Below, in pieces: positions 17,903 to 26,933 of a DNA stretch of 64,000 nucleotides. Made by a program: the position numbers and the translations under genes. Each line of letters opens with the position of its first letter. The first letter of the stretch is position 1. The stretch spans positions 1-64,000 of the forward strand of contig CAZGJA010000121.1 in NCBI GenBank assembly GCA_964526695.1. Direction: 5' to 3'. The notes beneath the pieces are model-generated. The model did not search any database. It saw only the letters and a list, made by a program, of their open reading frames with translations, and was not told where the DNA came from. Source of the DNA: JABWBH01 sp964526695. GTDB lineage: Bacteria > Planctomycetota > Phycisphaerae > UBA1845.

Positions 17903-18634
17903 ATGACAGCGAGCAGTTTATCACCGCAATTTGACCTGGCGCTGGAGACGTCCGGAAGATTCGGCGCGGTCGCGCTGGGCCGGGGCGACGACTGCGTCGA
18001 GGTTTTACCGTTCGCGGCCACGGCGCACCACGCTTCGCAGCTCCTGCCCACGATCGACGCCCTTTGCAGCCGCCACGGGTGCGCGCCGGCCGACTTGCGG
18101 AACGTGTACGTCTCCGCCGGACCGGGGAGCTTCACGGGGTTGCGCGTCGGCGTGGCCACGGCACGCATGTTGGCGCTGGCGCTGGGGGTTAAGCTCGTGT
18201 GCGTGCCGACGCTGGAAGCTGTCGCCCAGAACGCCCTCGATCTCGCCGATCCGCCCTCCCATGTGGCCGTGCTCTTGGACGCGAAGCGCGCGCACGTTTA
18301 CGCCTGCGCCTTCCAGCGGCAGGGCGGGCGCTACGCCGCGTTGGCGCCGCCCATGGAGGCCGATCCCGCAGCGTTTCTGGCGTCGATGCCGCAGGACAGC
18401 GGTGTGCTTGGCGAGGGCGTCGAGGCGCACCGCGCCGTGATCGAGGCGTCGGGTTTGACGATCCCTGCGGGCGTATCCCATACGCCGGACGCGCGAATCA
18501 TCCTGCAGCTCGGGCGGGAGGCGGCGATCGCGGGTCGCTTCACCGAGCCTCGAAACCTGGTTCCGATCTACATCCGTCGAGCCGAGGCCGAGGAGCGCTG
18601 GGAGGCGCGACACGGCGCCGCCGGTGCCGCTTAG
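17903..18634 (+). CDS. tsaB: tRNA threonylcarbamoyladenosine biosynthesis protein TsaB
   Basis: A 243-residue ASKHA-fold protein. It starts with the usual TsaB pattern DLALETSGRFGAVAL, followed by HHASQLLPTIDALC and the signature YVSAGPGSFTGLRVGVATAR (about residues 71-90). TsaB pairs with TsaD and TsaE in t6A37 modification of ANN-decoding tRNAs. The usual partners are not adjacent; a thymidine kinase gene follows 21 bases later. The ATG is close behind a GTG that is also in frame. Confidence 0.9.
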   Translation: MTASSLSPQFDLALETSGRFGAVALGRGDDCVEVLPFAATAHHASQLLPTIDALCSRHGCAPADLRNVYVSAGPGSFTGLRVGVATARMLALALGVKLVCVPTLEAVAQNALDLADPPSHVAVLLDAKRAHVYACAFQRQGGRYAALAPPMEADPAAFLASMPQDSGVLGEGVEAHRAVIEASGLTIPAGVSHTPDARIILQLGREAAIAGRFTEPRNLVPIYIRRAEAEERWEARHGAAGAA

Positions 18635-18655
18635 GCTCGGCTCGCTTGCCGCCGG

Positions 18656-19315
18656 ATGCCCGCTCCGGATAATGCCGCCATGCTGAACCCCGCGCCCATG
18701 CCGGCCGAGGAGGCGAGCGAGCGAGCGTTCGCACGGGATCGCTCCACGCGCGACATCGCCGGCGCGTGCGGCGGGATCGAGTTGATCCTCGGCTGCATGT
18801 TCAGCGGGAAGACGACGCGGATGCTGCGGCGCCTGCTCGGCGCGGAGCCGGGCCGATACGCGACATTCAAGCATCAGCGCGACACCCGATACGTCCAGCG
18901 CATGATCGTCACGCACTCGGGGCTGAGCATTGAGGCGGAGGTCGTGCGCATGTCCGGCGAGATCGGCGATCGCCTCCCCGACGGCGTCGCCCTGGTCGGC
19001 ATTGACGAAGCGCACTTCTTCGATGACGGCCTGCCCGAGGCGTGCGAGGCGTTGCGAGGTCGAGGCGTGGAGGTCATGCTCACCGGGCTGGATCGCACAA
19101 GCTGGGGCAGGCCGTTTCCGATTATCGAGCGGCTCCGCGGTTCGGCGGACTGCGTTCGCATGATGACGGCCGTGTGCGCCCGATGCGGCGGCTCGGGCGA
19201 GTACACCCAGCGTCTGACGCCCATCGTCGGCGGCGACATCATCGGCGGTCCGGATGCGTTTGAGCCGCGCTGCGCCGCCTGTTGGCGACCGCCGCCGGAG
19301 CCGCCTGTGGATTGA
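18656..19315 (+). CDS. tdk: Thymidine kinase (type II)
   Basis: A 219-residue enzyme that phosphorylates thymidine in the salvage pathway. It has the P-loop GCMFSGKTT (46-54), DEAHFF (117-122, catalytic Glu118), LTGLDRTSWGRPF, and the structural zinc pairs CARC and CAAC near the C-terminus. The N-terminal 40 residues are an extension beyond the usual start; ATG 18680 is an alternative. It follows tsaB by 21 bases on the same strand. Confidence 0.88.
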   Translation: MPAPDNAAMLNPAPMPAEEASERAFARDRSTRDIAGACGGIELILGCMFSGKTTRMLRRLLGAEPGRYATFKHQRDTRYVQRMIVTHSGLSIEAEVVRMSGEIGDRLPDGVALVGIDEAHFFDDGLPEACEALRGRGVEVMLTGLDRTSWGRPFPIIERLRGSADCVRMMTAVCARCGGSGEYTQRLTPIVGGDIIGGPDAFEPRCAACWRPPPEPPVD

Positions 19316-19417
19316 GCGGGACGCGCCGGGCGGATCGGCAACTGCCGAATAAGCCTCGAATACGTAGACATTTGGGGAATTGCGCCGCGACCTGATTCGA
19401 CTTGGGTGGAATGAACC

Positions 19418-20647
19418 ATGAGAGCAGTTCTGAAAGCACGCATCGCCCTAGTGTGCGGGGTTTCGCTTTGCACCTTCGCCGGTGCCGCGCTTCAGGATGC
19501 CAAGCCCGCCTCGCGCCCCCAGCCCGCAAGGCAAGAGCCGCCCCGCCCCACGCGCAAGCTCTTCCTCCTTCCGGAAAGCCGCTCGCTGGGCACGCTGCTT
19601 ATCCGCCCCATCGGCGCCCAGCCGGACATCCCCTGGGACGAATGGGCGGACGCCAAAGGGCAAATCCTCGTTCCCTCCGGTCACGACATCATGCTCACGG
19701 TTTCGGAGGAGGGGGCGGCCGACCTGTCGCCGCTCACGGACCTTAAGGCGAACAGCCTGCAGGCGTTGTCCTTGCGACGGACGGGCGTCAAGGACGGCGA
19801 TCTGAAAAACCTGGCGGCGCTCACGGGCCTGCTGGAGCTGGACCTGCGGCACACGCAGATCGGCGATGAAGGGCTGAGGTTGCTTGCGCCGATGCAACGG
19901 CTGCACGTGCTTCGACTGGCGGAGACTAAAGTCACGAATGACGGCATGGGTTCGGTCGCGCGGTTGGAGGCGATCGAAGTGCTTGAGCTTCCGACCCAGA
20001 TCGACCGGCAGGGGCTGGCGCGCCTTGCCGAGCGGACGAAACTTGCCGAACTGATGCTGCGGGGGAATCAGCATTTGGGCGAGTCCGACGCGCTTCGCGT
20101 GCTGACGCCGCTGAAGGCGCTTGCGCGGCTCGACTTTTCGGAGAGCAATGTCTCGGATGCTGCGCTGGCGCCGCTGGCGGAACTGTCCCGGCTGGAGATT
20201 CTCGACTTCTCGAAGACGGGCGTGACGGACGAAGGCTTGCGCAAGCTGGCGAAGCTCCGCTGGCTGACGCGGCTGAACCTCACGGCGACGAAGGTGAGCA
20301 GTTCGAGCCTGCCCGCGCTGGCGGAGTTCCGCACGCTGGAGTCGCTGCTGCTGGGCGGGACCGGCGTAGGCGACGAAGGGCTGGAGTCGCTCGGCAAGCT
20401 CGCGGCACTTAAGACGCTCTCGCTGGCGGGGACGAAGGTGACGGACGCCGGCGTCGCCCGACTTGAGCCGTTGGCAGCCTCGATCGAAGAGCTTTACCTC
20501 TACGACCTCAAACTGACGGACGCGTCGTGCAAGCTGTTCGAGAGGATGCCCAAGCTGAAGCGGCTCGTCATCCGCCGGACGGGCATCACCGACGAAGCCG
20601 CCAATCGCCTCGGCGAAAAGCTGCCGAACTGCGCCATCGTCAAGTGA
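19418..20647 (+). CDS. Exported leucine-rich-repeat protein
   Basis: A 409-residue protein with a signal peptide (about residues 1-24, ending FAGAA), a Pro-rich linker and then about eleven leucine-rich repeats of 23-25 residues with the pattern L..L.L..T.V.D.GL..LA.L (for example FSKTGVTDEGLRKLAKLRWL). Such LRR proteins are abundant in Planctomycetota and probably mediate protein binding outside the cytoplasm; the partner is unknown. GGTGGA precedes the ATG. Confidence 0.75.
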   Translation: MRAVLKARIALVCGVSLCTFAGAALQDAKPASRPQPARQEPPRPTRKLFLLPESRSLGTLLIRPIGAQPDIPWDEWADAKGQILVPSGHDIMLTVSEEGAADLSPLTDLKANSLQALSLRRTGVKDGDLKNLAALTGLLELDLRHTQIGDEGLRLLAPMQRLHVLRLAETKVTNDGMGSVARLEAIEVLELPTQIDRQGLARLAERTKLAELMLRGNQHLGESDALRVLTPLKALARLDFSESNVSDAALAPLAELSRLEILDFSKTGVTDEGLRKLAKLRWLTRLNLTATKVSSSSLPALAEFRTLESLLLGGTGVGDEGLESLGKLAALKTLSLAGTKVTDAGVARLEPLAASIEELYLYDLKLTDASCKLFERMPKLKRLVIRRTGITDEAANRLGEKLPNCAIVK

Positions 20648-20810
20648 CTCAAGCGAGCCGCGATCTTCAGATCGCGCGAATCGTTGGCGACGGGACAACC
20701 ATCCGAATTCGTGCAGCGGCGAACCCGAAGCGGAAACCGCTTTTGCACACGCGGATCCGCGCGGACTGAAGTCCGCGGCTCGCAAGCCGAGAACAGGATT
20801 TCAATGAGCC

Positions 20811-22604
20811 TCAACCGCCGCCCTTCGCGGGTTCGGCCGGCTGACGCGGAGGCGCGACGAGCGCCGCTTCCTTCAATCCGCGGACCACCTCCACCGGAAT
20901 GAACACGTCGTACTCCTTCGAGCCTGGCCCCGCGCCGCGGAGCAACACGCAGATGGGATCATGCACATCGCCCATGGCGAAATCCGACGATCCCTCCAGC
21001 TCATGGACGATCGCTCGAATCAACTGCGAAAACCGAGCCGGATCCAGAAACGCGCGCGCGGAACCTTCGGCGGAGAGGAAACCCGTGGCTTTGCTAACCG
21101 GCTCAAGCTCAGTGATTGGAGAGCCTCCCGCTTTGATGGCTTTCGCAGCAGCCTCGAAGGGCGCGGCGCCGCCGCCGAAGGTGATCACGAGGTGCTTGTC
21201 CCCCACCACTCCCATCCGCAGCCTCGGCGCGTCCTTGCCCAGAATCGCCTGCAACTTCGGCAGGTCCACGTGTTCGATCTTCGACCAGTCCGCCGAAATG
21301 TGGTGCACTTTCACATCGCCGATCGTCTCGGCGTCGCGCTTGAATTCGACGGTGGCCCAGAGCACATTAATGGCAGGATCCTTGAACGGCCCCTGCTTCA
21401 GCACGTTTGCCCAGACCTCAATGCCGGCGAGAATCACGTCGCACTGACCGTCCGTCTCGACGATCTGCGTGATCGACCCCAAACCGTCCGCACCGGGCGG
21501 CAGCGCCGTGATGACCCCGCGCAGCGCTTTCACGTGCGCGGTGATCGCCGCGCAAGCCTCCTTGATCCGCCTGCCTTTCACCGGATCAAGCAGCCCTCCG
21601 GCATCGCCGATGCCCATCAGGAGATCGATCCAGTCCTGCGGCTCGGCGGGCTTGGCAAAAACGATCCCCCCCCCCACCGCGTATCCTTCCGCGGGAAGCC
21701 CGGCCAGCAGCGCGCCGGCATTGAGGCGTGCCGGTGCGCCGACGGCATCCCCGCCGGCGCTCCACAGCGTCTCCGCGTGAAGCCCTTCCTCCACGAGTCG
21801 AATGGAAAGCTGAACCTGCCGGCAATCCTCGAAGGAGTCGATGAACAGCTCGCGCACTCCGCCTTCCTTGAGGAAGTCCTTGAACTCCTGGCTGGCTGTG
21901 ATCGACGCCATGTTCACCCAGGCGGACACGTCGTTCTTCGCGTAGCGCTCGAGCTGATGTGCGGAGAACTTTCGCGCGAGCGGCTCCTTCGCGTCGAGCA
22001 TGCGCCGCAGCGTTTCCTCTTTCTCGGAGAAGAGCGCGAAGCCGCCCTTCCTGGCGGCAAACGACGGCTGCTCGCGCATGACGATCCGGCTGATCCCGCC
22101 CGCGGCGGGTGCGGGCTGAAGCCCCTTGAGCATCGCGTCGTAGTCCTTCGCGGGCAGCACGATGACGGAGCGGGCGCCGAGGTCTGAGCCGCTCTCCGTT
22201 CCCGCCGGCGCAAGGAGAACCAGCGCGGCGTCGCCGGTTTCGCTGACGCCCTCGAGGATGTTGAGGTACGCCTTCAGGCCCATCGAAGGCGTGAGCGGCA
22301 GCGAGAAGTCGATCTGCCCGAAAAGCCTCGCCAGCTTCTGCTCGAAGCCCTGCATGTCGCGCCAAGTAATGGCCGCCCATGCGTCGGCGGGGATCACGTC
22401 GAGCAATGCCGTGCCGGACGGTGACGCGGGTCCAGCGGGACTTGGAGCAGGCGCCGGGGCGGAGGGTTTTGGCTCGCCGGGCTTTGCGTCCTGCGCCGCG
22501 CCCATGCCGATCGCGGAAGTCGCCGCGAGTGCCGTCGCGGCCAGCAGGAGGACAAAACTAAACCGCGCCCGAGTCAGAGGATCATGCAAACGTGAGTCGC
22601 TCAT
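20811..22604 (-). CDS. Large exported protein of unknown function
   Basis: A 597-residue protein with a signal-like segment (about residues 14-37) and a Pro/Ala linker, then a globular region of alternating short beta strands and helices: ADAWAAITWRDMQGFEQKLA, FALFSEKEETLRRML, KHLVITFGGGAAPFE. The layout resembles proteins annotated as DUF3352 in some bacteria, but I cannot confirm it. A long Ala/Pro/Gly composition and few charged catalytic clusters argue against an enzyme. It ends in a Pro/Lys/Gly tail. Confidence 0.6.
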   Translation of the reverse strand: MSDSRLHDPLTRARFSFVLLLAATALAATSAIGMGAAQDAKPGEPKPSAPAPAPSPAGPASPSGTALLDVIPADAWAAITWRDMQGFEQKLARLFGQIDFSLPLTPSMGLKAYLNILEGVSETGDAALVLLAPAGTESGSDLGARSVIVLPAKDYDAMLKGLQPAPAAGGISRIVMREQPSFAARKGGFALFSEKEETLRRMLDAKEPLARKFSAHQLERYAKNDVSAWVNMASITASQEFKDFLKEGGVRELFIDSFEDCRQVQLSIRLVEEGLHAETLWSAGGDAVGAPARLNAGALLAGLPAEGYAVGGGIVFAKPAEPQDWIDLLMGIGDAGGLLDPVKGRRIKEACAAITAHVKALRGVITALPPGADGLGSITQIVETDGQCDVILAGIEVWANVLKQGPFKDPAINVLWATVEFKRDAETIGDVKVHHISADWSKIEHVDLPKLQAILGKDAPRLRMGVVGDKHLVITFGGGAAPFEAAAKAIKAGGSPITELEPVSKATGFLSAEGSARAFLDPARFSQLIRAIVHELEGSSDFAMGDVHDPICVLLRGAGPGSKEYDVFIPVEVVRGLKEAALVAPPRQPAEPAKGGG

Positions 22605-22938
22605 TGGGCACTCCGTTCATTCAAAAGTAAAAGCCACGCGCCGCCTCGGCCTCGGCTGGTCGATGAGGTCGGCTTCAGCCGACCAGCCATTGCCCCCTGC
22701 TTCAAGCAGGGGGAGTAATCCAAACCCAGTTTCAGCTCTAAGCCGGCTTCAGCCGGGCTTTTCGATTTCGAAGAACGAACCGGCTGAAGGCCGGCTCATG
22801 GCGCAACGACCGCACGCGCCCACCGCCTGAAGGCGGCGGCAAAAACCGTCCGGCTGAAGCCGGCCAAACAGCGGTCCGCTTCACGACGAACTACCTTGCG
22901 TTGTGCACCTGCCGGGCTGCGACCGACTTTTTGATTGC
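22605..22938. repeat. Intergenic cluster of CCGGCTTCAGCCGG-type palindromes
   Basis: No gene seen. At least five short palindromes with a TTCA(A/G) or TGAA loop occur at 22665-22865: GTCGGCTTCAGCCGAC, CCCCTGCTTCAAGCAGGGG, GCCGGCTTCAGCCGGGC, CCGGCTGAAGGCCGG, CCGCCTGAAGGCGG and CCGGCTGAAGCCGG. The stems differ while loops stay GCTTCA/TGAAGC. They may act as terminators or as a mobile hairpin family. Confidence 0.7.
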
Positions 22939-23838
22939 TCACTCCTCCGTCTCCAGCAACTCCCCGATCGTGCTTTCCAGCAGCGGCTCGCCGCCGAACT
23001 CCATCCCCAGCGCGCGGAGCTTCGAAGTGTCGATCTGATGCTTCGGACCTTTGTTCAGCGGCGTAATCTCGCTGTCGCCGCCCGCAAGCTCGCGCGCGAT
23101 CAGCGCCACGTCCTGCTCCGCCACATAGCGATCGTAGCAATTGTACGACTGCCCCGCGATCCCCTCGGCGCCAAGCAGGAGGCTCACCGCCCGCGCGACG
23201 TCGCCGGCGTGAACTTCCTTGCCGCCCTTCGACGACGCCACCGGCTCGCCACGCTTCACTGTCTGGATGACTTCGTACCACTTGCTCTCCTGAACAGGCC
23301 GCGCGACGCCGTAGATGCCCGTCGGACGCAGCGCGCAAATCGGGAAGCCGTGCCCCAGCCCGAAACTGTACACAAACTCCTCGATCGCCGCCTTGTGCGC
23401 GCCGTAATGCGACAGGGGCCACATCGGATGCGCCTCGTCGAGGGGACGGTCCTCCAGCACCACCTCATGCACGGCGCACGTCGAGATGAAGATGAACCGC
23501 CCCACTCCTTCCGCGCGGGCGGCCTCGATGAGCCGGATCGTCCCGCCGACGTTGCGCCGGACGAACTCGATGAGGTCGCCCTCCGCGCCGCGGAACCCGG
23601 TGCCGGGACGGTCCAACGCGGCATGTACCACGGCCTCCGTGCCGCGCACCAGCGACTTCGCCGCGGCATCGTCGCCCAACTCTCCTGGAACCCACTCGAT
23701 CGAATCCTCCAAGTCGTCAAATCCGCCGCGATCCGACGTCGATCGATGCCAGCAGCGGCACCGATGCCCCTCGCCGACGAGTTGCTCGACGATGTACCTG
23801 CCAAGAAACCCGGTCGCGCCGGTCACGCCGATCAACAT
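22939..23838 (-). CDS. NAD-dependent epimerase/dehydratase family protein
   Basis: A 299-residue extended short-chain dehydrogenase. It begins MLIGVTGATGFLGRYIVEQL with the GxxGxxG dinucleotide site, has an SDR serine region (FIFISTCAVHEV) and the active-site YGAHK (YxxxK), and RPTGIYG. Substrate is probably a nucleotide sugar or related compound but is not determined. The ATG at 23838 follows GCGAGGGG; the longer upstream frame is an artefact of a repeat element. Confidence 0.82.
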   Translation of the reverse strand: MLIGVTGATGFLGRYIVEQLVGEGHRCRCWHRSTSDRGGFDDLEDSIEWVPGELGDDAAAKSLVRGTEAVVHAALDRPGTGFRGAEGDLIEFVRRNVGGTIRLIEAARAEGVGRFIFISTCAVHEVVLEDRPLDEAHPMWPLSHYGAHKAAIEEFVYSFGLGHGFPICALRPTGIYGVARPVQESKWYEVIQTVKRGEPVASSKGGKEVHAGDVARAVSLLLGAEGIAGQSYNCYDRYVAEQDVALIARELAGGDSEITPLNKGPKHQIDTSKLRALGMEFGGEPLLESTIGELLETEE

Positions 23839-23870
23839 CTGCCAATCCCCTCGCTTCGAATCACCATTGA

Positions 23871-24039
23871 ACCTGAGTCTCCATCTGACTCCGGTGCGCA
23901 GCGCCGTGTTTGCCCTGAAGTTGCAACGCGGCGTGCCTTCGCGCCCCGGAGGGGCACAACACCTCCCGTCGATTTCCCTTCGGGATCGTAAGTTTCTGCA
24001 ATTCCAAAGCTCGGCAACCAGAGCTAACTGGAGATTCAG
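23871..24039 (+). mobile_element. MITE-like dispersed element, copy R1
   Basis: About 168 bp, homologous along its full length to R2 (25500-25665) and R3 (34288-34455, inverted). Termini are inverted: the left end TGAACCTGAGTCTCCA and right end TGGAGATTCAGTTCA pair with one mismatch and one gap. The interior includes CGCGGCGTGCC, CACAACACCTCCCGTCGATT and CGGCAACCAGAGCTAACTGG. It encodes no transposase. All three copies can be translated in one frame with a shared pattern (GVPxxxxGAQxLPSI ... PATxANWR). Confidence 0.75.
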
Positions 24040-24077
24040 TTCACTGCATGACCGCCCCTGCCCGCGATGGTCGCATC

Positions 24078-25337
24078 TTACTTTCCGCCAAGATGCAACT
24101 GAATCAACCCCGCCGCGGCCTCGTCGCAGGCTTGTGCCGCTTCCTCGTGAGCACAGTTGCACGCGACCAGGACCGCGAAATTCTTCTCCGGCGAGACCCA
24201 GGCCACACAGTACCACATCGTGTTGCTCCCCGCGTGGGTCAAGACCCGCCCGCCCCACGGGCGCTGGGCGACGCCCCAGCCGCAGGCGTACTCCTGCCCC
24301 GCCGCAGGCGCGTGCAACCTGGTGAACGTCTCGCCTTTAAGCAGCTTGGACTCGCCGCGTTCGCCGATGATGTGCTGCCCCACGAACTTCGCCCAGTCGG
24401 GGACGCTGCAATGGACCGTCCCCCCCGGTCCGATCGCGGCGGGGTTGTCGGCCATCTTGCCGGGAGGCATCGGAGTCAGGTTCCCCTTCTTGCCCGCGTG
24501 CCCCCACGGCTGATCGACGAGCTTCGCGTCTCCTGGCGCGCCGAACCCGGCGGAGGTCATGCCCAGCGGGCCGAAGAGTTTTTCCTGCATGAGCGATTCC
24601 CACGGCTTGCCCGCAAGCGTCTCGGCCATGTGCCCGGCGATGGCGTAACCGGCGTTGGCGTACATGAACTTCTCGCCGGGTTTGACCGCCGGCGGAACGG
24701 TTACCACGCCCTCCAACAAGGTTCGCCGCTGCTCGGTCGGCGTGCCGCCATGCGCCCAGAGTTTCGCCCACAGCCCGTTGGCGCTTAAGTCCGTGGGCAC
24801 GCCGCCACGATGCGTGAGTAATTGCTCGAGCGTGACGCCGCGGTAGTCCGCATGAATCTTCTCCCCGAGTTCAGGGAACACCTCCGCGATCGTGGTCCCC
24901 CACTTGATCTTCCCCTGCTCGACGAACATCGCCAGCAGCGTGGCGGTCATGGCCTTCGTGTCCGAGCCGATGTGCACCTTGTCGAGGAGGGTCATCTTCT
25001 GCGGCGAACCGAGCCTGCGAACGCCGACGGCCCCGATCCGACCAGCCGCCTCGCCCTTCACAATCGCACCGATCATGCCCGGAATCTCATGCTTGGCGCG
25101 AATCGGCTCCAGGAGCGCCTCCACGTCCGGAGACGAGAATTCCGCGGACGGGGGTTGAGCAGCCGGCGTCCCGGGTTGAGCAGCCGGCGTCGCGCCCTCC
25201 TGCGCCACGGCCGCCTGCCGTGTTGGCAGCGCTCCTGCGGTCTCCGATGCGGCGAGCGCCGCTGTCGTTACCCAAGCGGCTAGCGCCCAGACCGTCATCA
25301 TCAGGCAGACAGATTTGATACGTTTACGTGATTTCAT
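24078..25337 (-). CDS. Serine hydrolase, beta-lactamase/class C-like family (exported)
   Basis: A 419-residue protein with a signal peptide (about residues 1-30), an Ala/Pro linker with GTPAAQP repeats, then a class C beta-lactamase-like domain: SDTK (S125xxK128), YAN (226-228) and HAGSN near the C-terminus as the KTG-equivalent box. Family members include esterases, D-aminopeptidases and penicillin-binding proteins; the substrate is unknown. ATG 25337 starts the signal peptide. The gene is flanked on both sides by direct copies of the MITE-like element. Confidence 0.82.
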   Translation of the reverse strand: MKSRKRIKSVCLMMTVWALAAWVTTAALAASETAGALPTRQAAVAQEGATPAAQPGTPAAQPPSAEFSSPDVEALLEPIRAKHEIPGMIGAIVKGEAAGRIGAVGVRRLGSPQKMTLLDKVHIGSDTKAMTATLLAMFVEQGKIKWGTTIAEVFPELGEKIHADYRGVTLEQLLTHRGGVPTDLSANGLWAKLWAHGGTPTEQRRTLLEGVVTVPPAVKPGEKFMYANAGYAIAGHMAETLAGKPWESLMQEKLFGPLGMTSAGFGAPGDAKLVDQPWGHAGKKGNLTPMPPGKMADNPAAIGPGGTVHCSVPDWAKFVGQHIIGERGESKLLKGETFTRLHAPAAGQEYACGWGVAQRPWGGRVLTHAGSNTMWYCVAWVSPEKNFAVLVACNCAHEEAAQACDEAAAGLIQLHLGGK

Positions 25338-25982
25338 TCGTACCTCCGGATCAGTCGCGCTGGGTGAGAAGCCCACGCCGAGCCGCCCAATCCCAACGTA
25401 GAAGCGCGCATGGGCATCGTCACGCCCGCGAAGGCAGAGGTCCAGAGCGCCAAGGCTCGTTCAGTCCGCCTGTCGATTGGCTTCCGGAAAGCTCTTTTCT
25501 GAAGTCTTCATCTGACTCCGGTGCGCCACGCGTTGCTCGCCTTGAGGTTGGGCGCGGCGTGCCTTTGTGCCCCTCCGGAGCACAGAACCTCCCGACGATT
25601 GCCCTGCACCATCGTCATATCATGCCATTCCAAAACCCGGCAACCGGAGCCAACTGGAGACTCGGTAGCTTTCTTTCAACGCAACGTAGCCGCTCCAATT
25701 CGTCAACCGATTGCCCATCGGCGCGTGCATCGGCAAGCCTGCGGTCATATCCTCCCCTCAAGTCTTCCCTCGACGAAGGCGACTTTCCGTCACTCGCGTC
25801 GGAATGTGTCGCGCCTTGGACCGCGGTGGGGACAAGTCCGTGCAGCGGGCGGGTTGAATCCGACGCGATGCCGAACGATGATCGACCGTGTGGGGCGGGC
25901 AGGGTGACGGGGGTATGCGTGTGTGGTGTGTGTCCACGCCTCTCCTCTCGCACGACGCCGCCCCGCGCAGGCGAGCATCGAC
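25338..25982. other. Divergent intergenic region containing MITE copy R2
   Basis: No gene seen. It holds element R2 (25500-25665), GC-rich sequence and, close to the ABC gene, GTGTGGTGTGTGTCCACGCC. Promoters for the divergent hydrolase and ABC genes should lie here but are not obvious. Confidence 0.5.
25500..25665 (+). mobile_element. MITE-like dispersed element, copy R2
   Basis: Homologous to R1 and in the same orientation; the two flank the serine hydrolase gene as direct repeats. Left end GAAGTCTTCATCTGACTCCG, right end CAACTGGAGACTCGG; terminal inverted repeat match is weaker (about 8 of 10). The interior shares CGGTGCGCCACGCGTTG, GGAGCACAGAACCTCCCGAC and CCCGGCAACCGGAGCCAAC with R1 and R3. 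Confidence 0.72.
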
Positions 25983-26921
25983 ATGAATGCGGTTGAACTG
26001 GTCCGCGTGTCCAAAACCTTCAAGGGTTGCCGGGCCGTGGACGATCTGACGCTCAGCGTCCCGGCCGGCTCGATCTACGGGTTCATCGGACCCAACGGCT
26101 CGGGCAAGACCACCACGCTGCGCATGATCATGCGCATCTACTACCCCGACCCCGGCTCCGGCGCCATCCGCGTCTTCGGCGAGGACCGCAGCGCCGCCGC
26201 CAACCACCGCATCGGCTACCTGCCGGAGGAGCGCGGGCTGTACAAGAAGATGAAGGTCCGCGACCTGCTCCAGTTCTTCCTGGAAATCCACGGGCGCAGG
26301 GAATTCAAAGGCCCGATCAACGACTGGCTGAGGCGCCTGCGCCTCTCAGAATGGGCGGACAAGAAGGTCGAAACCCTCTCCAAGGGCATGAGCCAGCGCA
26401 TCCAGTTCATCGCCGCCGTCATTCACGCGCCCGACCTGCTCATCCTCGACGAGCCGTTCAGCGGGCTGGACCCGGTCAGCACGGAGGATCTGCGCGAGGC
26501 CATCCTCGAGCGTCGCCGCGCGGGCACCACCGTGATCTTCTCCACGCACGACATGGCCATGGCCGAGAAGATGTGCGACTTCATCTTCATGATCTACAAG
26601 GGCGGCAAAGTGCTCGACGGGACGATGGAGTCGATCCAGGGGGAGTACGGATATGACACGCTGCGCGTGCGCGTGGAAGGCAACGGACAGAGCCTCGGCG
26701 GTCTGCCGGGCGTGGATCACGTCACCGACTTCGGGCGGCTGCAGGAGCTGCGTATGACGCCCGGCGCGGATTCGCAGCGCGTGCTGGAGACGCTGATGCG
26801 AAAGGGCCGCGTCGCCCACTTCGAGGTCGCGCGCCCCACGCTGCACGACATCTTCATCCGCATCGCCCGCCCCGAGCCGGCCGAGGCGCAGCCCGCAACC
26901 GGAGTCTCCCTCACTTCCTGA
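25983..26921 (+). CDS. ABC transporter ATP-binding protein (ABC-2/NatA-like)
   Basis: A 312-residue ATPase. Walker A is GPNGSGKT (36-43), the signature is the variant LSKGMSQR, Walker B is LLILDEPFSGLDP and the switch His is in FSTHD. The C-terminal extension (about residues 225-312) is typical of exporters of the NatA type. It is paired with the permease 12 bases downstream. Substrate could be Na+, an antibiotic or a lipid; sequence alone does not decide. ATG 25983 is the first with the family N-terminus. Confidence 0.9.
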   Translation: MNAVELVRVSKTFKGCRAVDDLTLSVPAGSIYGFIGPNGSGKTTTLRMIMRIYYPDPGSGAIRVFGEDRSAAANHRIGYLPEERGLYKKMKVRDLLQFFLEIHGRREFKGPINDWLRRLRLSEWADKKVETLSKGMSQRIQFIAAVIHAPDLLILDEPFSGLDPVSTEDLREAILERRRAGTTVIFSTHDMAMAEKMCDFIFMIYKGGKVLDGTMESIQGEYGYDTLRVRVEGNGQSLGGLPGVDHVTDFGRLQELRMTPGADSQRVLETLMRKGRVAHFEVARPTLHDIFIRIARPEPAEAQPATGVSLTS

Positions 26922-26933
26922 GAGCATCCACCC

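Noticed and set aside
22939..24258. N-terminally extended form of the NAD-epimerase (439 residues)
   Set aside because: The extension is translated from MITE copy R1; the Rossmann start MLIGVTGATG at 23838 has its own ribosome binding site.
24078..25337. True composite transposon made by R1, the serine hydrolase and R2
   Set aside because: The elements encode no transposase, ends of R2 are degraded and no target duplication was found; only the flanking arrangement is reported.
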